From positions 40,813-104,812 of the forward strand of contig CAJAII010000039.1 in assembly GCA_903939755.1 (NCBI GenBank): 64,000 nucleotides of DNA, in the 5' to 3' direction. This document shows, piece by piece, positions 1 to 9,057 of this stretch. Below the pieces are notes generated by a model. The model ran no database searches. It saw nothing but the letters and a program-made list of their open reading frames with translations, and was not told where the DNA came from. The stretch's first letter is position 1. Every line of letters starts with the position of its first letter. A program made the position numbers and the translations under genes. The DNA is from an uncultured Flavobacteriales bacterium. GTDB lineage: Bacteria > Bacteroidota > Bacteroidia > Flavobacteriales_D > Crocinitomicaceae.

Positions 1-957
1 GGCGCAATTCCCACCAATCCCTTTAATTAAATAGGATATAACCGCCGCTTGTTCTGAAGGCTTTATCATCCCTCTATAATCAGCGTTAGAACCAGCTAAA
101 GACATAAATGATTCGAATTGAAAATGCTTAGACATCCATTTAGCATCTGGATTTCTAGTCATACCATATTGTGGCACATATTCTGTTGCCATTAACCAAG
201 TTCCCAAGAAATCGGCACCTATACTGATAATAGTTTTTGCTTTTGAGAAATCATAACTCGGGATTATTGCAGCACCAAAATTTTGCTGATTTGCTTGACG
301 TATCGCAGAATAAGAAACTGCATCATATTGAATATGATTCAATGTTTGTCCGTTAGCGGTAAATGCCGCGGACATTTCGTCGATTTGTTTTTGTAATGTT
401 GGACTAATAATACTATTAGAAAGTAAGCTAACTGTTTTCGCAGTTTTTAGTGCTTTTGAAATCGATGTGTCAACAAGAGACCAAGACGTTAACTTACCAT
501 TTTCCGTAGGACCTGTTAGTCGTGCGCTATCATACAAACCTAAAATTGATGCTATAATTTGTGGATTAACAGCTCCCTTTGTTAATCCAAAATCCTTATT
601 TCCTTTAATAAAAATAGGACGACCTTCACGCGTTTTAACAAGTATACTTGCATATGAAGATCCATCATAATAAGTTGATGCATACCAAGTGGGCATGCCA
701 GGCGTAACATTTTCCGGCTTCAACACATACGGCACCGCTTTTGTCACTGGCGCCTCGCAGGCTGCCAATGTTGCCGCAGCAACAGAGAAGCCTAAAAACT
801 TTAAAAAGTCCCTTCGTCCCGTTGAAGTTTCATCAAGTTTTTCATTTGATAAAAACGCCTCAACCGTTTGTTGAGAAGGAAATTCATTCTCTTTATGCTT
901 GATGAACTCAGTAGTTTCCTTTAGTTCTTCAAGTCCTTTCCAATATTTTCTTGCCAT
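1..957 (-). CDS. actB: Alternative complex III subunit ActB, N-terminal part (cut by window edge)
   Basis: Only the first 319 codons are in the window; the frame runs open off position 1. The start is the ATG at 957. Residues 46-67 hold a Tat-like stretch, TGRRDFLKFLGF, then a hydrophobic run ending in LAAC, which looks like a lipobox (Cys67). The sequence then reads as the molybdopterin-oxidoreductase fold of the ActB family (for example SILVKTREGRPIFIKGN). In this family the large domain holds no Mo cofactor, and a C-terminal iron-sulfur ferredoxin domain, outside this window, carries the clusters. ActB is part of the quinol-oxidising alternative complex III on the periplasmic face of the inner membrane. 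The gene lies 30 bp after actA on the same strand, as in other Bacteroidetes act operons. Family assignment is firm; the lipid anchor is inferred from the motif. Confidence 0.92.
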   Translation of the reverse strand, partial: MARKYWKGLEELKETTEFIKHKENEFPSQQTVEAFLSNEKLDETSTGRRDFLKFLGFSVAAATLAACEAPVTKAVPYVLKPENVTPGMPTWYASTYYDGSSYASILVKTREGRPIFIKGNKDFGLTKGAVNPQIIASILGLYDSARLTGPTENGKLTSWSLVDTSISKALKTAKTVSLLSNSIISPTLQKQIDEMSAAFTANGQTLNHIQYDAVSYSAIRQANQQNFGAAIIPSYDFSKAKTIISIGADFLGTWLMATEYVPQYGMTRNPDAKWMSKHFQFESFMSLAGSNADYRGMIKPSEQAAVISYLIKGIGGNCA

Positions 958-987
958 TCCCATATTTTTCTGACTATGACCTAATTA

Positions 988-2331
988 TTAATAATGGCAT
1001 TTTGCACATTCCCAACCGCCCAATTCACTCACACTTACCTTACCATCTTTTAAATACTTTTTATATAATGACTTGTCATTATCTCTCAAACGACGATGAA
1101 TCTCGTCATAATATCCATTTTTACCATCACCCAAAGGAACATCCTTCGCGCCGTGGCATTCAATACACCAACCCATTGTTAAAGTTGGCTTCGTCAATTT
1201 CACATTTCCTTCTATCTTATTAAGCTCTGAAACAGGCTGTACTTTCACCGTTTCATTCATTTTTGTCATATCGCCATGACATTGCTTACAATCAATTCCT
1301 CCAACAACAACGTGCTGAGAGTGATTAAAATAAACATGATCTGGCAGTACATGTACCTTATTCCAAACAATCGGCTTAGTATTCCCTGTATATTTCCCTG
1401 CTCCTGCGGGATTCCATCCTGCTGCGGTATAAATTTTCTTGATTTCTCCTGCAAAAGGCTTGCCTTCTCCATTAATTTGTTTGTGGCAATTCATACAAAC
1501 ATTCACCGAGGGAATTCCTGCGGACTTAGATTTCGTAACCGAATTGTGACAATATTTACAATCAATACCATTCACTCCTGCGTGTCTGTCATGTGGAAAA
1601 GCGATGGGCTGTGAAGGTTGATAATTTTCTACTACGTTAATTCGGTATAGCCCTTGGAATATGGTTACAATAACAGAGATAACAATAACCAAAACTCCCA
1701 AACCAACTGGCAATCGATATTTCCAGGCCCAAGTTTTTAATTCAGACAAATAGGTTTGTTCGTCATCTGAGCCACCCTCTCCCACTGAAATTTTTAATTG
1801 TCGACGGACGCCACCAACAGACAGAATAATTGTAAAAAAGATTATGCTTAAAATCACCCAAAACCAAAAACCTCCCCCTTCTTCTTCTGTCGCTTCCATC
1901 GCGGGGTCATTTACAACGTTCCCGCTTCCCCCTCCAGCTGCTAATGCAGGATCTGGCTGCGCATCAACCCAATCCAAAATGCCATTTATTTGTTCCTTTG
2001 ATAATTCAGGAAACGCAGTCATTGCGGTTGCTGACCATTTAGAAACATTGGCCGCATATGGGTCGTTCGCTACAGCTGTTTGCCAATTATTCACCCATTG
2101 ATAAATAGAGCCTTCTTTCGCCCCCCCTGTCGACCATTTTTGTCGCGCCTGAAACAATTTTGGACCTGTAGAATTTTTATGCGGCTGATGACAACTTGAA
2201 CATTTAGCCTTAAAATCCCCACCTCCATCAGCCCATAAACTCGTTGGAAATAATAGAAAAACAAGAATAGTAAAAACGGCTGTTAACCCTAAAATGTTGC
2301 GCTTAACCTTCTGAATATTAGATATTTTCAT
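988..2331 (-). CDS. actA: Alternative complex III subunit ActA: multiheme c-type cytochrome with extra N-terminal monoheme domain
   Basis: The 447-residue protein has six CxxCH heme sites: CSSCH at residues 44-48, then CKYCH (258), CMNCH (279), CKQCH (about 352), CIECH (about 391) and CAKCH (443, at the very C-terminus). Residues 10-33 are a signal or anchor segment. Residues 40-130 form a small monoheme cytochrome domain, with MTAFPEL offering a possible axial Met. Membrane segments lie at about 154-172 and 208-226, followed by the pentaheme ActA core. In the ACIII family ActA passes electrons from ActB to the terminal oxidase or a soluble cytochrome. The N-terminal monoheme part resembles ActE-type domains and makes this a fused form. 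It is first in the visible operon and is followed by actB. Confidence 0.93.
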   Translation of the reverse strand: MKISNIQKVKRNILGLTAVFTILVFLLFPTSLWADGGGDFKAKCSSCHQPHKNSTGPKLFQARQKWSTGGAKEGSIYQWVNNWQTAVANDPYAANVSKWSATAMTAFPELSKEQINGILDWVDAQPDPALAAGGGSGNVVNDPAMEATEEEGGGFWFWVILSIIFFTIILSVGGVRRQLKISVGEGGSDDEQTYLSELKTWAWKYRLPVGLGVLVIVISVIVTIFQGLYRINVVENYQPSQPIAFPHDRHAGVNGIDCKYCHNSVTKSKSAGIPSVNVCMNCHKQINGEGKPFAGEIKKIYTAAGWNPAGAGKYTGNTKPIVWNKVHVLPDHVYFNHSQHVVVGGIDCKQCHGDMTKMNETVKVQPVSELNKIEGNVKLTKPTLTMGWCIECHGAKDVPLGDGKNGYYDEIHRRLRDNDKSLYKKYLKDGKVSVSELGGWECAKCHY

Positions 2332-2540
2332 GAAAAAAGTTACTAATTTCTTACCTTAACAATGCCTTATAAATGCATTTTATCGGTCGTAAAATTAGAT
2401 AAATAGAGTCGTTTCATGACAATCTTATGACAAAAAAAACCTAATTTAAAGTCATTCTAAATAAGACTTTGTTTCAATCAAAAAACTAATGCCTTAATTC
2501 TATGTAGTATTGAATGCTTATTTTTACATAAAAAGTTAAT

Positions 2541-2912
2541 ATGATGAAAGGAATTTTACTGTTGTTTTTAGGCTTTTCCAGTCATTGCTTTTCTCAAATT
2601 ACAATTCGAGGTGTGGATAACATTGAACCACTCGTTGCGGCGTACAGATCTGATTTTGTATCTATGATTGGTTATCGTATTCAAATTTGTTTTGACAGTA
2701 ACAAAAGTATCGTAGATGAAGCTAAAAGCAAGTTTATAAGTGCTTATCCAAAAACGGAAGTTTATATGGTTTTTGAGAACCCCAACTTTAATTTAATGGT
2801 AGGTGATTTTAGAACCTTGATTGCGGCTGAAAAAATGAAAGCGAAAATCCAAGGAGACTTTACGATAAGCGCAATTCACAAAACAACCATAAAATTGCCG
2901 CGTGTTGACTAA
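2541..2912 (+). CDS. SPOR-like domain secreted protein
   Basis: This 123-residue protein starts with a signal peptide (MKGILLLFLGFSSHCFSQ, cleavage about residue 19). After it comes one domain of about 75 residues with GYRIQICFDS near the start and FNLMVGDFRTLIAAEKM near the end. That is the beta-alpha-beta-beta-alpha-beta pattern of SPOR domains, which bind denuded peptidoglycan at division sites in characterised examples. Two ATGs (2541, 2544) are equally plausible starts. It is divergent from actA and convergent with thiL, with 6 bp between the stops. Periplasmic location is inferred from the signal peptide. The assignment rests on pattern, not on a profile search. Confidence 0.7.
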   Translation: MMKGILLLFLGFSSHCFSQITIRGVDNIEPLVAAYRSDFVSMIGYRIQICFDSNKSIVDEAKSKFISAYPKTEVYMVFENPNFNLMVGDFRTLIAAEKMKAKIQGDFTISAIHKTTIKLPRVD

Positions 2913-2918
2913 CTAAGG

Positions 2919-3944
2919 TCACCAACCCTGTGCTTTAAGGGGAATTAACTCCCCGTTCATGTCAACCAAGTTCTTCCCTTCCTCTTTGCTCGTCATATAG
3001 CCAATTGGTGTGAAGCTAGGATTTCCAGCAACTTTATCAAAATCCTCTTGCTTTATTGTGAATAGCAATTCATAATCTTCTCCGCCATTTAAAGCACACG
3101 TTATAGGTGAAATATTAAATTCCAATGCGGTCAACTTTGTTTTGTCTTCCATTGGTATTTTTTCTTCAAACAATTGACACCCCAGTTCACTTTTCTCACA
3201 AAGGTGGAAGATGTCAGATGCTAAACCATCAGAGATGTCTATCATAGATGTTGGAATAACCCCTAGTTGCGCGAACAGCTCAACCATGTCGTGCCTAGCT
3301 TCTGGCTTAAGTTGACGCTGAATCAAAGAATCAAACCCATCAAGCTCTGGCTGAACACTTGAGTTTGCTTTAAAAACCTCGTTTTCGCGCTCCAAAATTT
3401 GGAGGCCCATATAAGAGGCCCCTAAACTCCCTGTTACCATTATTATGTCTTTGGAACTGGCGCCAGAACGCATTGTTATTTTATTGTTTTCTATACGACC
3501 AACTGCTGTTATCGATATTGTTAAACCAGCATAGGCCGCACTCATATCACCGCCGACTAGATCAACGTGAAAGGCATCGCAAGCCAAATTAATTCCCGCA
3601 TATAATTCTTCGAGTGCTTCAATCGGAAACTTACTTGATACGGCGATAGAAACTGTTATTTGTTCGGCCCTTCCATTCATCGCACAAATGTCAGAGACAT
3701 TAATCGCGACAGCTTTATAACCTAAATGTTTAAGCGGAACGTACATCAAATTAAAGTGGACGCCCTCAACCAACAAGTCGGTTGTTATCAACAAAGACTC
3801 TTTATCATTTAATTCAACTATTGCACAGTCGTCACCAACACCAAAAAGTGAAGTGCTGTTTTTTAAATTAAAATCTGCCGTTAATCGATTGATTAATCCG
3901 AATTCACCAAGAGAATCAATATTGTTTGTTTTATTAGTTGGCAT
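2919..3944 (-). CDS. thiL: Thiamine-monophosphate kinase
   Basis: ThiL phosphorylates thiamine monophosphate to thiamine diphosphate with ATP, the last step of cofactor synthesis, in the cytoplasm. The 341 residues match the family's usual length and order. SLGEFGLINRLT comes at the N-terminus, then FGVGDDCAIVE and LLITTDLLVEGVHFNL, which supply metal-binding acidic residues. VDLVGGDMSAA, the ATP-site region MIDISDGLASDIFHL and GGEDYELLF follow. No other thi gene is nearby, and I see no TPP riboswitch upstream. The gene stands alone between the SPOR gene and tRNA-Gln, with an ATG start at 3944. Confidence 0.95.
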   Translation of the reverse strand: MPTNKTNNIDSLGEFGLINRLTADFNLKNSTSLFGVGDDCAIVELNDKESLLITTDLLVEGVHFNLMYVPLKHLGYKAVAINVSDICAMNGRAEQITVSIAVSSKFPIEALEELYAGINLACDAFHVDLVGGDMSAAYAGLTISITAVGRIENNKITMRSGASSKDIIMVTGSLGASYMGLQILERENEVFKANSSVQPELDGFDSLIQRQLKPEARHDMVELFAQLGVIPTSMIDISDGLASDIFHLCEKSELGCQLFEEKIPMEDKTKLTALEFNISPITCALNGGEDYELLFTIKQEDFDKVAGNPSFTPIGYMTSKEEGKNLVDMNGELIPLKAQGW

Positions 3945-4112
3945 TAGAGGAGATGTTATATTATTTATACTACAGTCATAAAAAAAACAAAATTACCACA
4001 ATTAAACAAGCTACAAACCAATAATTTATAGCATAAAATCATCGCTATTTCTTGCTGTAATATTCTATTGCAATTACGAGACAATGTATCAAACATTAAT
4101 AAATACAAAAAC

Positions 4113-4147
4113 AAAAAACCCTTGAAACATAATGTTATCAAGGGTTT
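4113..4147 (-). terminator. Rho-independent terminator downstream of tRNA-Gln
   Basis: Positions 4116-4125 (AAACCCTTGA) and 4138-4147 (TCAAGGGTTT) form a perfect 10-bp stem with a 12-nt loop. On the minus strand the stem is followed by a T-rich tail (TTTTTTGTTTTTGT). It sits about 15 bp beyond the 3' end of tRNA-Gln, so it probably ends that transcript. Confidence 0.85.
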
Positions 4148-4162
4148 CGTTGTTTTTAAGTG

Positions 4163-4235
4163 TTGACCCACTAGGGCTCGAACCTAGACTCTACTGAACC
4201 AAAATCAGTTGTGTTGCCAGTTACACCATGGGTCA
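4163..4235 (-). tRNA. tRNA-Gln (anticodon UUG)
   Basis: On the minus strand the 7-bp acceptor TGACCCA/TGGGTCA brackets a full cloverleaf. The anticodon arm is ACTGA-TTTTGGT-TCAGT (anticodon TTG) and the T arm is CTAGG-TTCGAGC-CCTAG. U1-A72 is typical of tRNA-Gln. The discriminator is A at 4163. The CCA end is not encoded; the next bases read CAC. Confidence 0.96.
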
Positions 4236-4397
4236 TTCGCGGTGGCAAATTTAATAACTTAATTTAAATTTTAAACTATATAGATAAAAAGGATGCTAAA
4301 TTGTTTAAATAATTATTCATTGAAACTATATGTTGAAACATTAATATTCCTAAATTCGCAGACATTGAAAGGTATATTTAACGATAAATAATAGTTT

Positions 4398-7300
4398 ATG
4401 AATTATTCAAAATGGAATACTTGGTTAGGTTGGGGGGTGTTTGCAATTGCAACGATTGTTTACATACTCACACTTGAAGAGACCGTTAGTTTGTGGGATT
4501 GCGGTGAATACATCACTGCAGCATACAAGTTAGAGGTTGGGCACCCTCCAGGTGCGCCTTTATTTATGTTGTTGGGGAGGGTTTTTTCATTTTATGCTGC
4601 TTCTGAAAATGTGGCTGTTTTGATAAATTCATTGTCGGCTATATCATCATCATTAACAATTCTGTTCATGTTTTGGTCACTGACGCTCCTTCTAAAAAAA
4701 TTAGTTTTAAAACATAAGAGTGAACTAAGCGAAGGAGATAAAATAGCTGTTTTTTCTGCTGCTGCCATAGGGGCGCTTTCATATACTTTTTCTGATTCAT
4801 TTTGGTTTTCTGCTGTGGAAGGTGAAGTTTATGCAATGGCTTCGTTATTCACGGCTATTGTGTTTTGGGCAGCACTGAAGTGGGATGAAGAAATGATGGA
4901 AAGCCAAGCTGTTTTGAACACGAATAATAGCACCCCAAATAAATGGTTATTGCTCATTATGTTCCTGCTAGGACTTGCGATTGGCGTCCACTTATTATGT
5001 ATTCTTGTTATTCCTTCCATCTGTTTTATTGTTTATTTCAGGGTTCGTGAAAAAACAACTGGCATGGGAATCTTTTTAACGAGCGTTATTGCCCTATTTA
5101 CGCTTGGTTTTATTCAAGTTGGTGTAATTCCGGGGACCATTTCTCTAGCCTCTAGCTTTGAGGTGCTATTTGTTAATAGCCTTGGCGCACCGTTTTTTTC
5201 GGGGACAATTTTCTTTTTCCTCCTCTTAATAGCAGGTTTCACTGTTTGCGTTGTTTATGCTAGAAAAAAAGCAAAAACCATTCTTTACAATGCCATTATG
5301 GGCCTACTGTTTTTACTTATCGGCTATGGATCATTTGCCGTTATTGTTATACGCTCCAATGCAAACACCCCATTAGATGAAAACAACCCTGAAAACCTTG
5401 TTACTCTTCGTTCTTATTTGAACCGGGAGCAATACGGAAGTGTTCCGCTTTTAAAAGGGCAATATTGGAACTCTTATCGTTTAGGAGAGGTGGATTCAGA
5501 AAATGGCCCCCAGTTAACCTCCAAAGAGGGATGGGGTGACTTAAGTCCAAATTATATTCAACGTTTTGTTGTACAAGAAGATGGTATTGATATTAAGGGT
5601 TTTGAAAAAGAAAAAGACGCAAAAAAATGGGTGTCAAAACACCAAGGGTTCTTCGAAATAAAGGAGAAATACTTTGAAAGTAATGGCTCCATTAGAAAAG
5701 GGGCTGTAACGGCATATTCCCAAGAAACGGTTTTTCCTAGGATGCATTCTGAAGGAAATGGTGCGCATCAACAAGGATATGAAAATTGGTCAGGATACGA
5801 TGCGAACGAAGACAAAGGAACGGATATAGGTAGAGATGGAAAACGCTTACCTACATTTTCAGAAAACTTAACCTTCTTCTTCCGATATCAAGTCAATTGG
5901 ATGTACTTAAGGTATTTTATGTGGAATTTTGCGGGAAGACAAAACGACATTCAGGGCCATGGTGACAACATGAGGGGGAATTGGCTTTCCGGATTTGATA
6001 TTATTGATACCGCTCGATTAGGAAGTCAAGAATTTGCTCCACACTATTCAACAGAGAATCCAGCTCACAACCGGTTTTTCTTGCTCCCTTTAACCTTTGC
6101 GCTTATTGGCTTGTTTTTCCATTTTTACAGGGCTCCAAAAGACGCGCTAATTGTTTTATTGGCATTCCTTTTTACAGGACTAGCAATTCTCGTTTATTTA
6201 AATCAAAAACCACTAGAGCCAAGGGAACGAGATTATGCTTATGCAGGATCTTTCTACTTTTTTGCCATGTGGATTGGTATAGGTGTATATGCCCTATATG
6301 ATGCCGTGATGCGTTTCAAAATCGAGGACTTAAAAAAGGTTGGTGTTGTAGTCGGTGCCGCATTAGCTTTGACTATAATGATAGACATTGCTGGAGGGGA
6401 TGCCTTTGTTAATTCATTAACATGTCTATTTATTTCTGTCATGGGATTGTTACTTATTGGCGGAGCAGCGATGATGAAGAATCGTATAAAATCTGAAAAT
6501 ACTGCCGCAATAACCATTGCGCTAATTGGTCTATGCGTTCCAGTAATAATGGGAACACAAGGTTGGGATGATCATAATCGAAGTGGAAAAACTTCCGCGC
6601 GTGATTTAGCCTATAATTATTTATCATCTTGCGAGAAAAATGGGATAATTTTCACAAATGGAGATAATGATACCTTCCCATTATGGTATCTTCAAGAGGT
6701 GGAAGGAGTACGAACCGATGTCCGCGTTTGTAATCTTTCATTAATGGGTACTGATTGGTATACGAACCAAATGAAAATGAAAGCCTACGAATCTGAGGCA
6801 CTGCCAATAAAGTTCCGTGAAGATCAAATATTAATGTATGCAGGTAACACTGATCAAATTTATTTTATTCCTTTACTCACGCTTTATCTTAGCGGCTCAC
6901 CGAAGCCAATGATTGAAAAAGTGATTTCAATGCGTATTAAAAACAACCCAAAAACAAGCATTGAAGCGATTCGTTATTTCAACGCTAAAATGGCGGGGTA
7001 TTTACCTGGGATTTCACTTAAAAACAGTGCTAACAATGCCGAGTTTGATAAAATAAAGTTGGATCTTTTGTCAACAGACACAACCAATCTATTAAAGAAT
7101 ATTACAAAAAAATATGATGGATTAATTGTTTTGTTGCAAGGTGCTCAGAAAGAATCAATCACAATCGATGAAAAGGTTGCGGAAGAATTGAAACAATTAT
7201 TGCAGGATTTTGAGAAGCCTTGGCAATCATGTGATCTCACCGAAGCCATGGCGTTTACGAGAGATGACGAGAATATGTTTGTTAATGAATCAGGCGATAA

Positions 7301-8447
7301 AACCGCGTTTTTCCCTTCATCTCGCTTTACTCTGAAGGTAAATAAAAATAATGCGGTCGCATCGGGTGTATTAAAAAAATCTGATTTAAAAGATTGTCCA
7401 GATAAAATTGAATTTGAATTTAATTCTGAAAAAGATCAAGCATTAACAAGAGATGAAATAATGATGATGGACATAGTCGCTAATAACGAATGGAAAAGAG
7501 GTATTTACTTTTCAAGTAATCGAGGGTCTTCTTTTGCCATAGCACTATTAAGTAGTGGGTTCGTAAAACAAGTCGGAATGGCTTATGAACTAAGCCCATT
7601 AAGGGTTGAACCAACTTTTTATAACCTGGCGAAAATGTACAAAAATCTAACAAAGACCTACCTTTATGGAAAAATGAATCAAGCAAACGTCTTAACTGAC
7701 TATTATGCAAGAAGGCATACACTTCAATACAGGGTAAACTTTCTTTTATTGGCTGAGCAATACCTGAATAAAGGAATGAAGAACAAGGCGATAGAATTAC
7801 TTGATTTTTCATTGAATAAAATGCCATTAGAAAATGTGATGGATGTTGGAGAAGTAAATGGTTTTGATCCGATGTCCAGCTTAAGTATAAATGGTGATCA
7901 TCAAAAATTCATGTTTCAAGATAAGGAAATACGGCCAATGTGCAGTGGTACCTTGCATGAATACGTTCAGTTATACTTTTTAGCAGGGAACAAGAAAAAG
8001 GGAGAAATACTGGGGTTGAAACTAATAGCTAATTACGAAAGTATTTTTAATTATTTCAGTCATACAGATGTGAAAATCTGTGCAAAACCGGATAATATAG
8101 AAGATTTGTTTGCGGCGCTGGATGCCTGTTTTAAAATTCGTAGTACTTTAATGGGGCCTATGGGGAACAAAAACGGCGCCCTTGCCTTCCGAATAAATAA
8201 AGCTGTCTCATCGGTTTATAAACGAATAATCCCGAAATTGATGAATGAGCTAGAGCAATTAGCGAGCGACAATGATGAGTCTGCAGCAAGCGGTGCAGGA
8301 AGATATGGAAGTCTTTTCAATAACTTATTAGTCAACTCAACTGCGATGGGAGAACACTACGGCTATCTTCCTAAAGAAAAGAAGAGTGCTCCAGTAAAGA
8401 ACGATAATTTAATTAAGGACAAGGAGAATTTAACAATTCCAAGGTAG
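4398..8447 (+). CDS. DUF2723 / GT117-family membrane glycosyltransferase (TMEM260-like)
   Basis: This is a 1349-residue polytopic membrane protein. The N-terminal region (about 1-330) has roughly eight hydrophobic segments. It includes LWDCGEYITAAYKLEVGHPPG at residues 32-52, the conserved block of DUF2723 in which Asp34 and Glu37 are probable catalytic or metal residues. A large loop follows, then a second membrane cluster at about 555-720 and a soluble C-terminal part with TPR-like helices (about 1090-1250). Known relatives include human TMEM260, a protein O-mannosyltransferase; the bacterial donor and acceptor are not established. It begins a run of five same-strand genes. The following deacetylase starts 2 bp after its stop, so both may act on envelope glycans (inference). 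Confidence 0.85.
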   Translation: MNYSKWNTWLGWGVFAIATIVYILTLEETVSLWDCGEYITAAYKLEVGHPPGAPLFMLLGRVFSFYAASENVAVLINSLSAISSSLTILFMFWSLTLLLKKLVLKHKSELSEGDKIAVFSAAAIGALSYTFSDSFWFSAVEGEVYAMASLFTAIVFWAALKWDEEMMESQAVLNTNNSTPNKWLLLIMFLLGLAIGVHLLCILVIPSICFIVYFRVREKTTGMGIFLTSVIALFTLGFIQVGVIPGTISLASSFEVLFVNSLGAPFFSGTIFFFLLLIAGFTVCVVYARKKAKTILYNAIMGLLFLLIGYGSFAVIVIRSNANTPLDENNPENLVTLRSYLNREQYGSVPLLKGQYWNSYRLGEVDSENGPQLTSKEGWGDLSPNYIQRFVVQEDGIDIKGFEKEKDAKKWVSKHQGFFEIKEKYFESNGSIRKGAVTAYSQETVFPRMHSEGNGAHQQGYENWSGYDANEDKGTDIGRDGKRLPTFSENLTFFFRYQVNWMYLRYFMWNFAGRQNDIQGHGDNMRGNWLSGFDIIDTARLGSQEFAPHYSTENPAHNRFFLLPLTFALIGLFFHFYRAPKDALIVLLAFLFTGLAILVYLNQKPLEPRERDYAYAGSFYFFAMWIGIGVYALYDAVMRFKIEDLKKVGVVVGAALALTIMIDIAGGDAFVNSLTCLFISVMGLLLIGGAAMMKNRIKSENTAAITIALIGLCVPVIMGTQGWDDHNRSGKTSARDLAYNYLSSCEKNGIIFTNGDNDTFPLWYLQEVEGVRTDVRVCNLSLMGTDWYTNQMKMKAYESEALPIKFREDQILMYAGNTDQIYFIPLLTLYLSGSPKPMIEKVISMRIKNNPKTSIEAIRYFNAKMAGYLPGISLKNSANNAEFDKIKLDLLSTDTTNLLKNITKKYDGLIVLLQGAQKESITIDEKVAEELKQLLQDFEKPWQSCDLTEAMAFTRDDENMFVNESGDKTAFFPSSRFTLKVNKNNAVASGVLKKSDLKDCPDKIEFEFNSEKDQALTRDEIMMMDIVANNEWKRGIYFSSNRGSSFAIALLSSGFVKQVGMAYELSPLRVEPTFYNLAKMYKNLTKTYLYGKMNQANVLTDYYARRHTLQYRVNFLLLAEQYLNKGMKNKAIELLDFSLNKMPLENVMDVGEVNGFDPMSSLSINGDHQKFMFQDKEIRPMCSGTLHEYVQLYFLAGNKKKGEILGLKLIANYESIFNYFSHTDVKICAKPDNIEDLFAALDACFKIRSTLMGPMGNKNGALAFRINKAVSSVYKRIIPKLMNELEQLASDNDESAASGAGRYGSLFNNLLVNSTAMGEHYGYLPKEKKSAPVKNDNLIKDKENLTIPR

Positions 8448-8448
8448 C

Positions 8449-9057
8449 ATGAGGTTCTTTTCAAGCCCAAGGTTAGTACAATTATTATTTCCCAAATGGA
8501 CTTGGAGAGGACCTGAAAACAATGTTATTTACCTAACTTTTGATGATGGCCCTACGCCAGAATCAACCCCTTGGATTTTGAGTTTTTTGAAAAAAAATGA
8601 CCTCAAGGCTACTTTTTTTTGTGTGGGGGAGCAGGCAATTAAATCCCCCGATCTTATTGAACAAATCGTAGAGGAGGGGCATTCCATTGGGAATCATACC
8701 ATGCATCATGAGAATGGATGGAAAACAAGAACAGGGAAATATCTTGATTCAATTGCTCAAAGTACTGCACATATTGACAGCCATCTTTTTAGACCTCCCT
8801 ATGGAAAGATTCGCCTGTCACAATCAAAAAAACTGCGCGAACTTGGGTATAAAGTCATAATGTGGACTTGGCTATCCTATGACTTTGACAAGGTCATAAG
8901 TGCGGATAAAATTATTTCTAATTCAAAAAAAATTAAAGGCGGGGATATTCTCGTCTTCCATGATAATGTAAAGGCACAAGAAAAAATAAAAGAAGTATTG
9001 CCTTTTATAGTTAACGCTATTCGTGAGCGAGGGTTTATTTTTAAAATGTTATCATAA
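8449..9057 (+). CDS. Polysaccharide deacetylase family protein (NodB homology, CE4)
   Basis: The 202-residue protein is essentially one NodB domain. The catalytic and metal-binding set is visible: TFDDGP (Asp32 base, Asp33 metal ligand), the metal His pair in HTMHH (83-87), RPPYGK at about residue 118, a W-rich WTWLSYDFDK segment, and LVFHDN near 173 with the last catalytic His. CE4 enzymes remove N- or O-acetyl groups from peptidoglycan, chitin-like or capsular sugars. The substrate here cannot be told. There is no signal peptide, only a short N-terminal lead, so cytoplasmic or membrane-associated action is possible. Its stop overlaps the antiporter start (TAATG). Confidence 0.9.
   Translation: MRFFSSPRLVQLLFPKWTWRGPENNVIYLTFDDGPTPESTPWILSFLKKNDLKATFFCVGEQAIKSPDLIEQIVEEGHSIGNHTMHHENGWKTRTGKYLDSIAQSTAHIDSHLFRPPYGKIRLSQSKKLRELGYKVIMWTWLSYDFDKVISADKIISNSKKIKGGDILVFHDNVKAQEKIKEVLPFIVNAIRERGFIFKMLS

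Noticed and set aside
951..1223. Plus-strand reading frames antisense to actA and actB
   Set aside because: Several open frames of 60-110 codons lie opposite the heme protein genes. They have low-complexity or His/Pro-rich translations and arise from the codon pattern of the real genes.
3945..4162. TPP riboswitch upstream of thiL
   Set aside because: No thi-box-like conserved core (CTGAGA / ACCTGATCTGGATAATGCC-like) is seen on the minus strand upstream of 3944. The hairpin there is the tRNA-Gln terminator.
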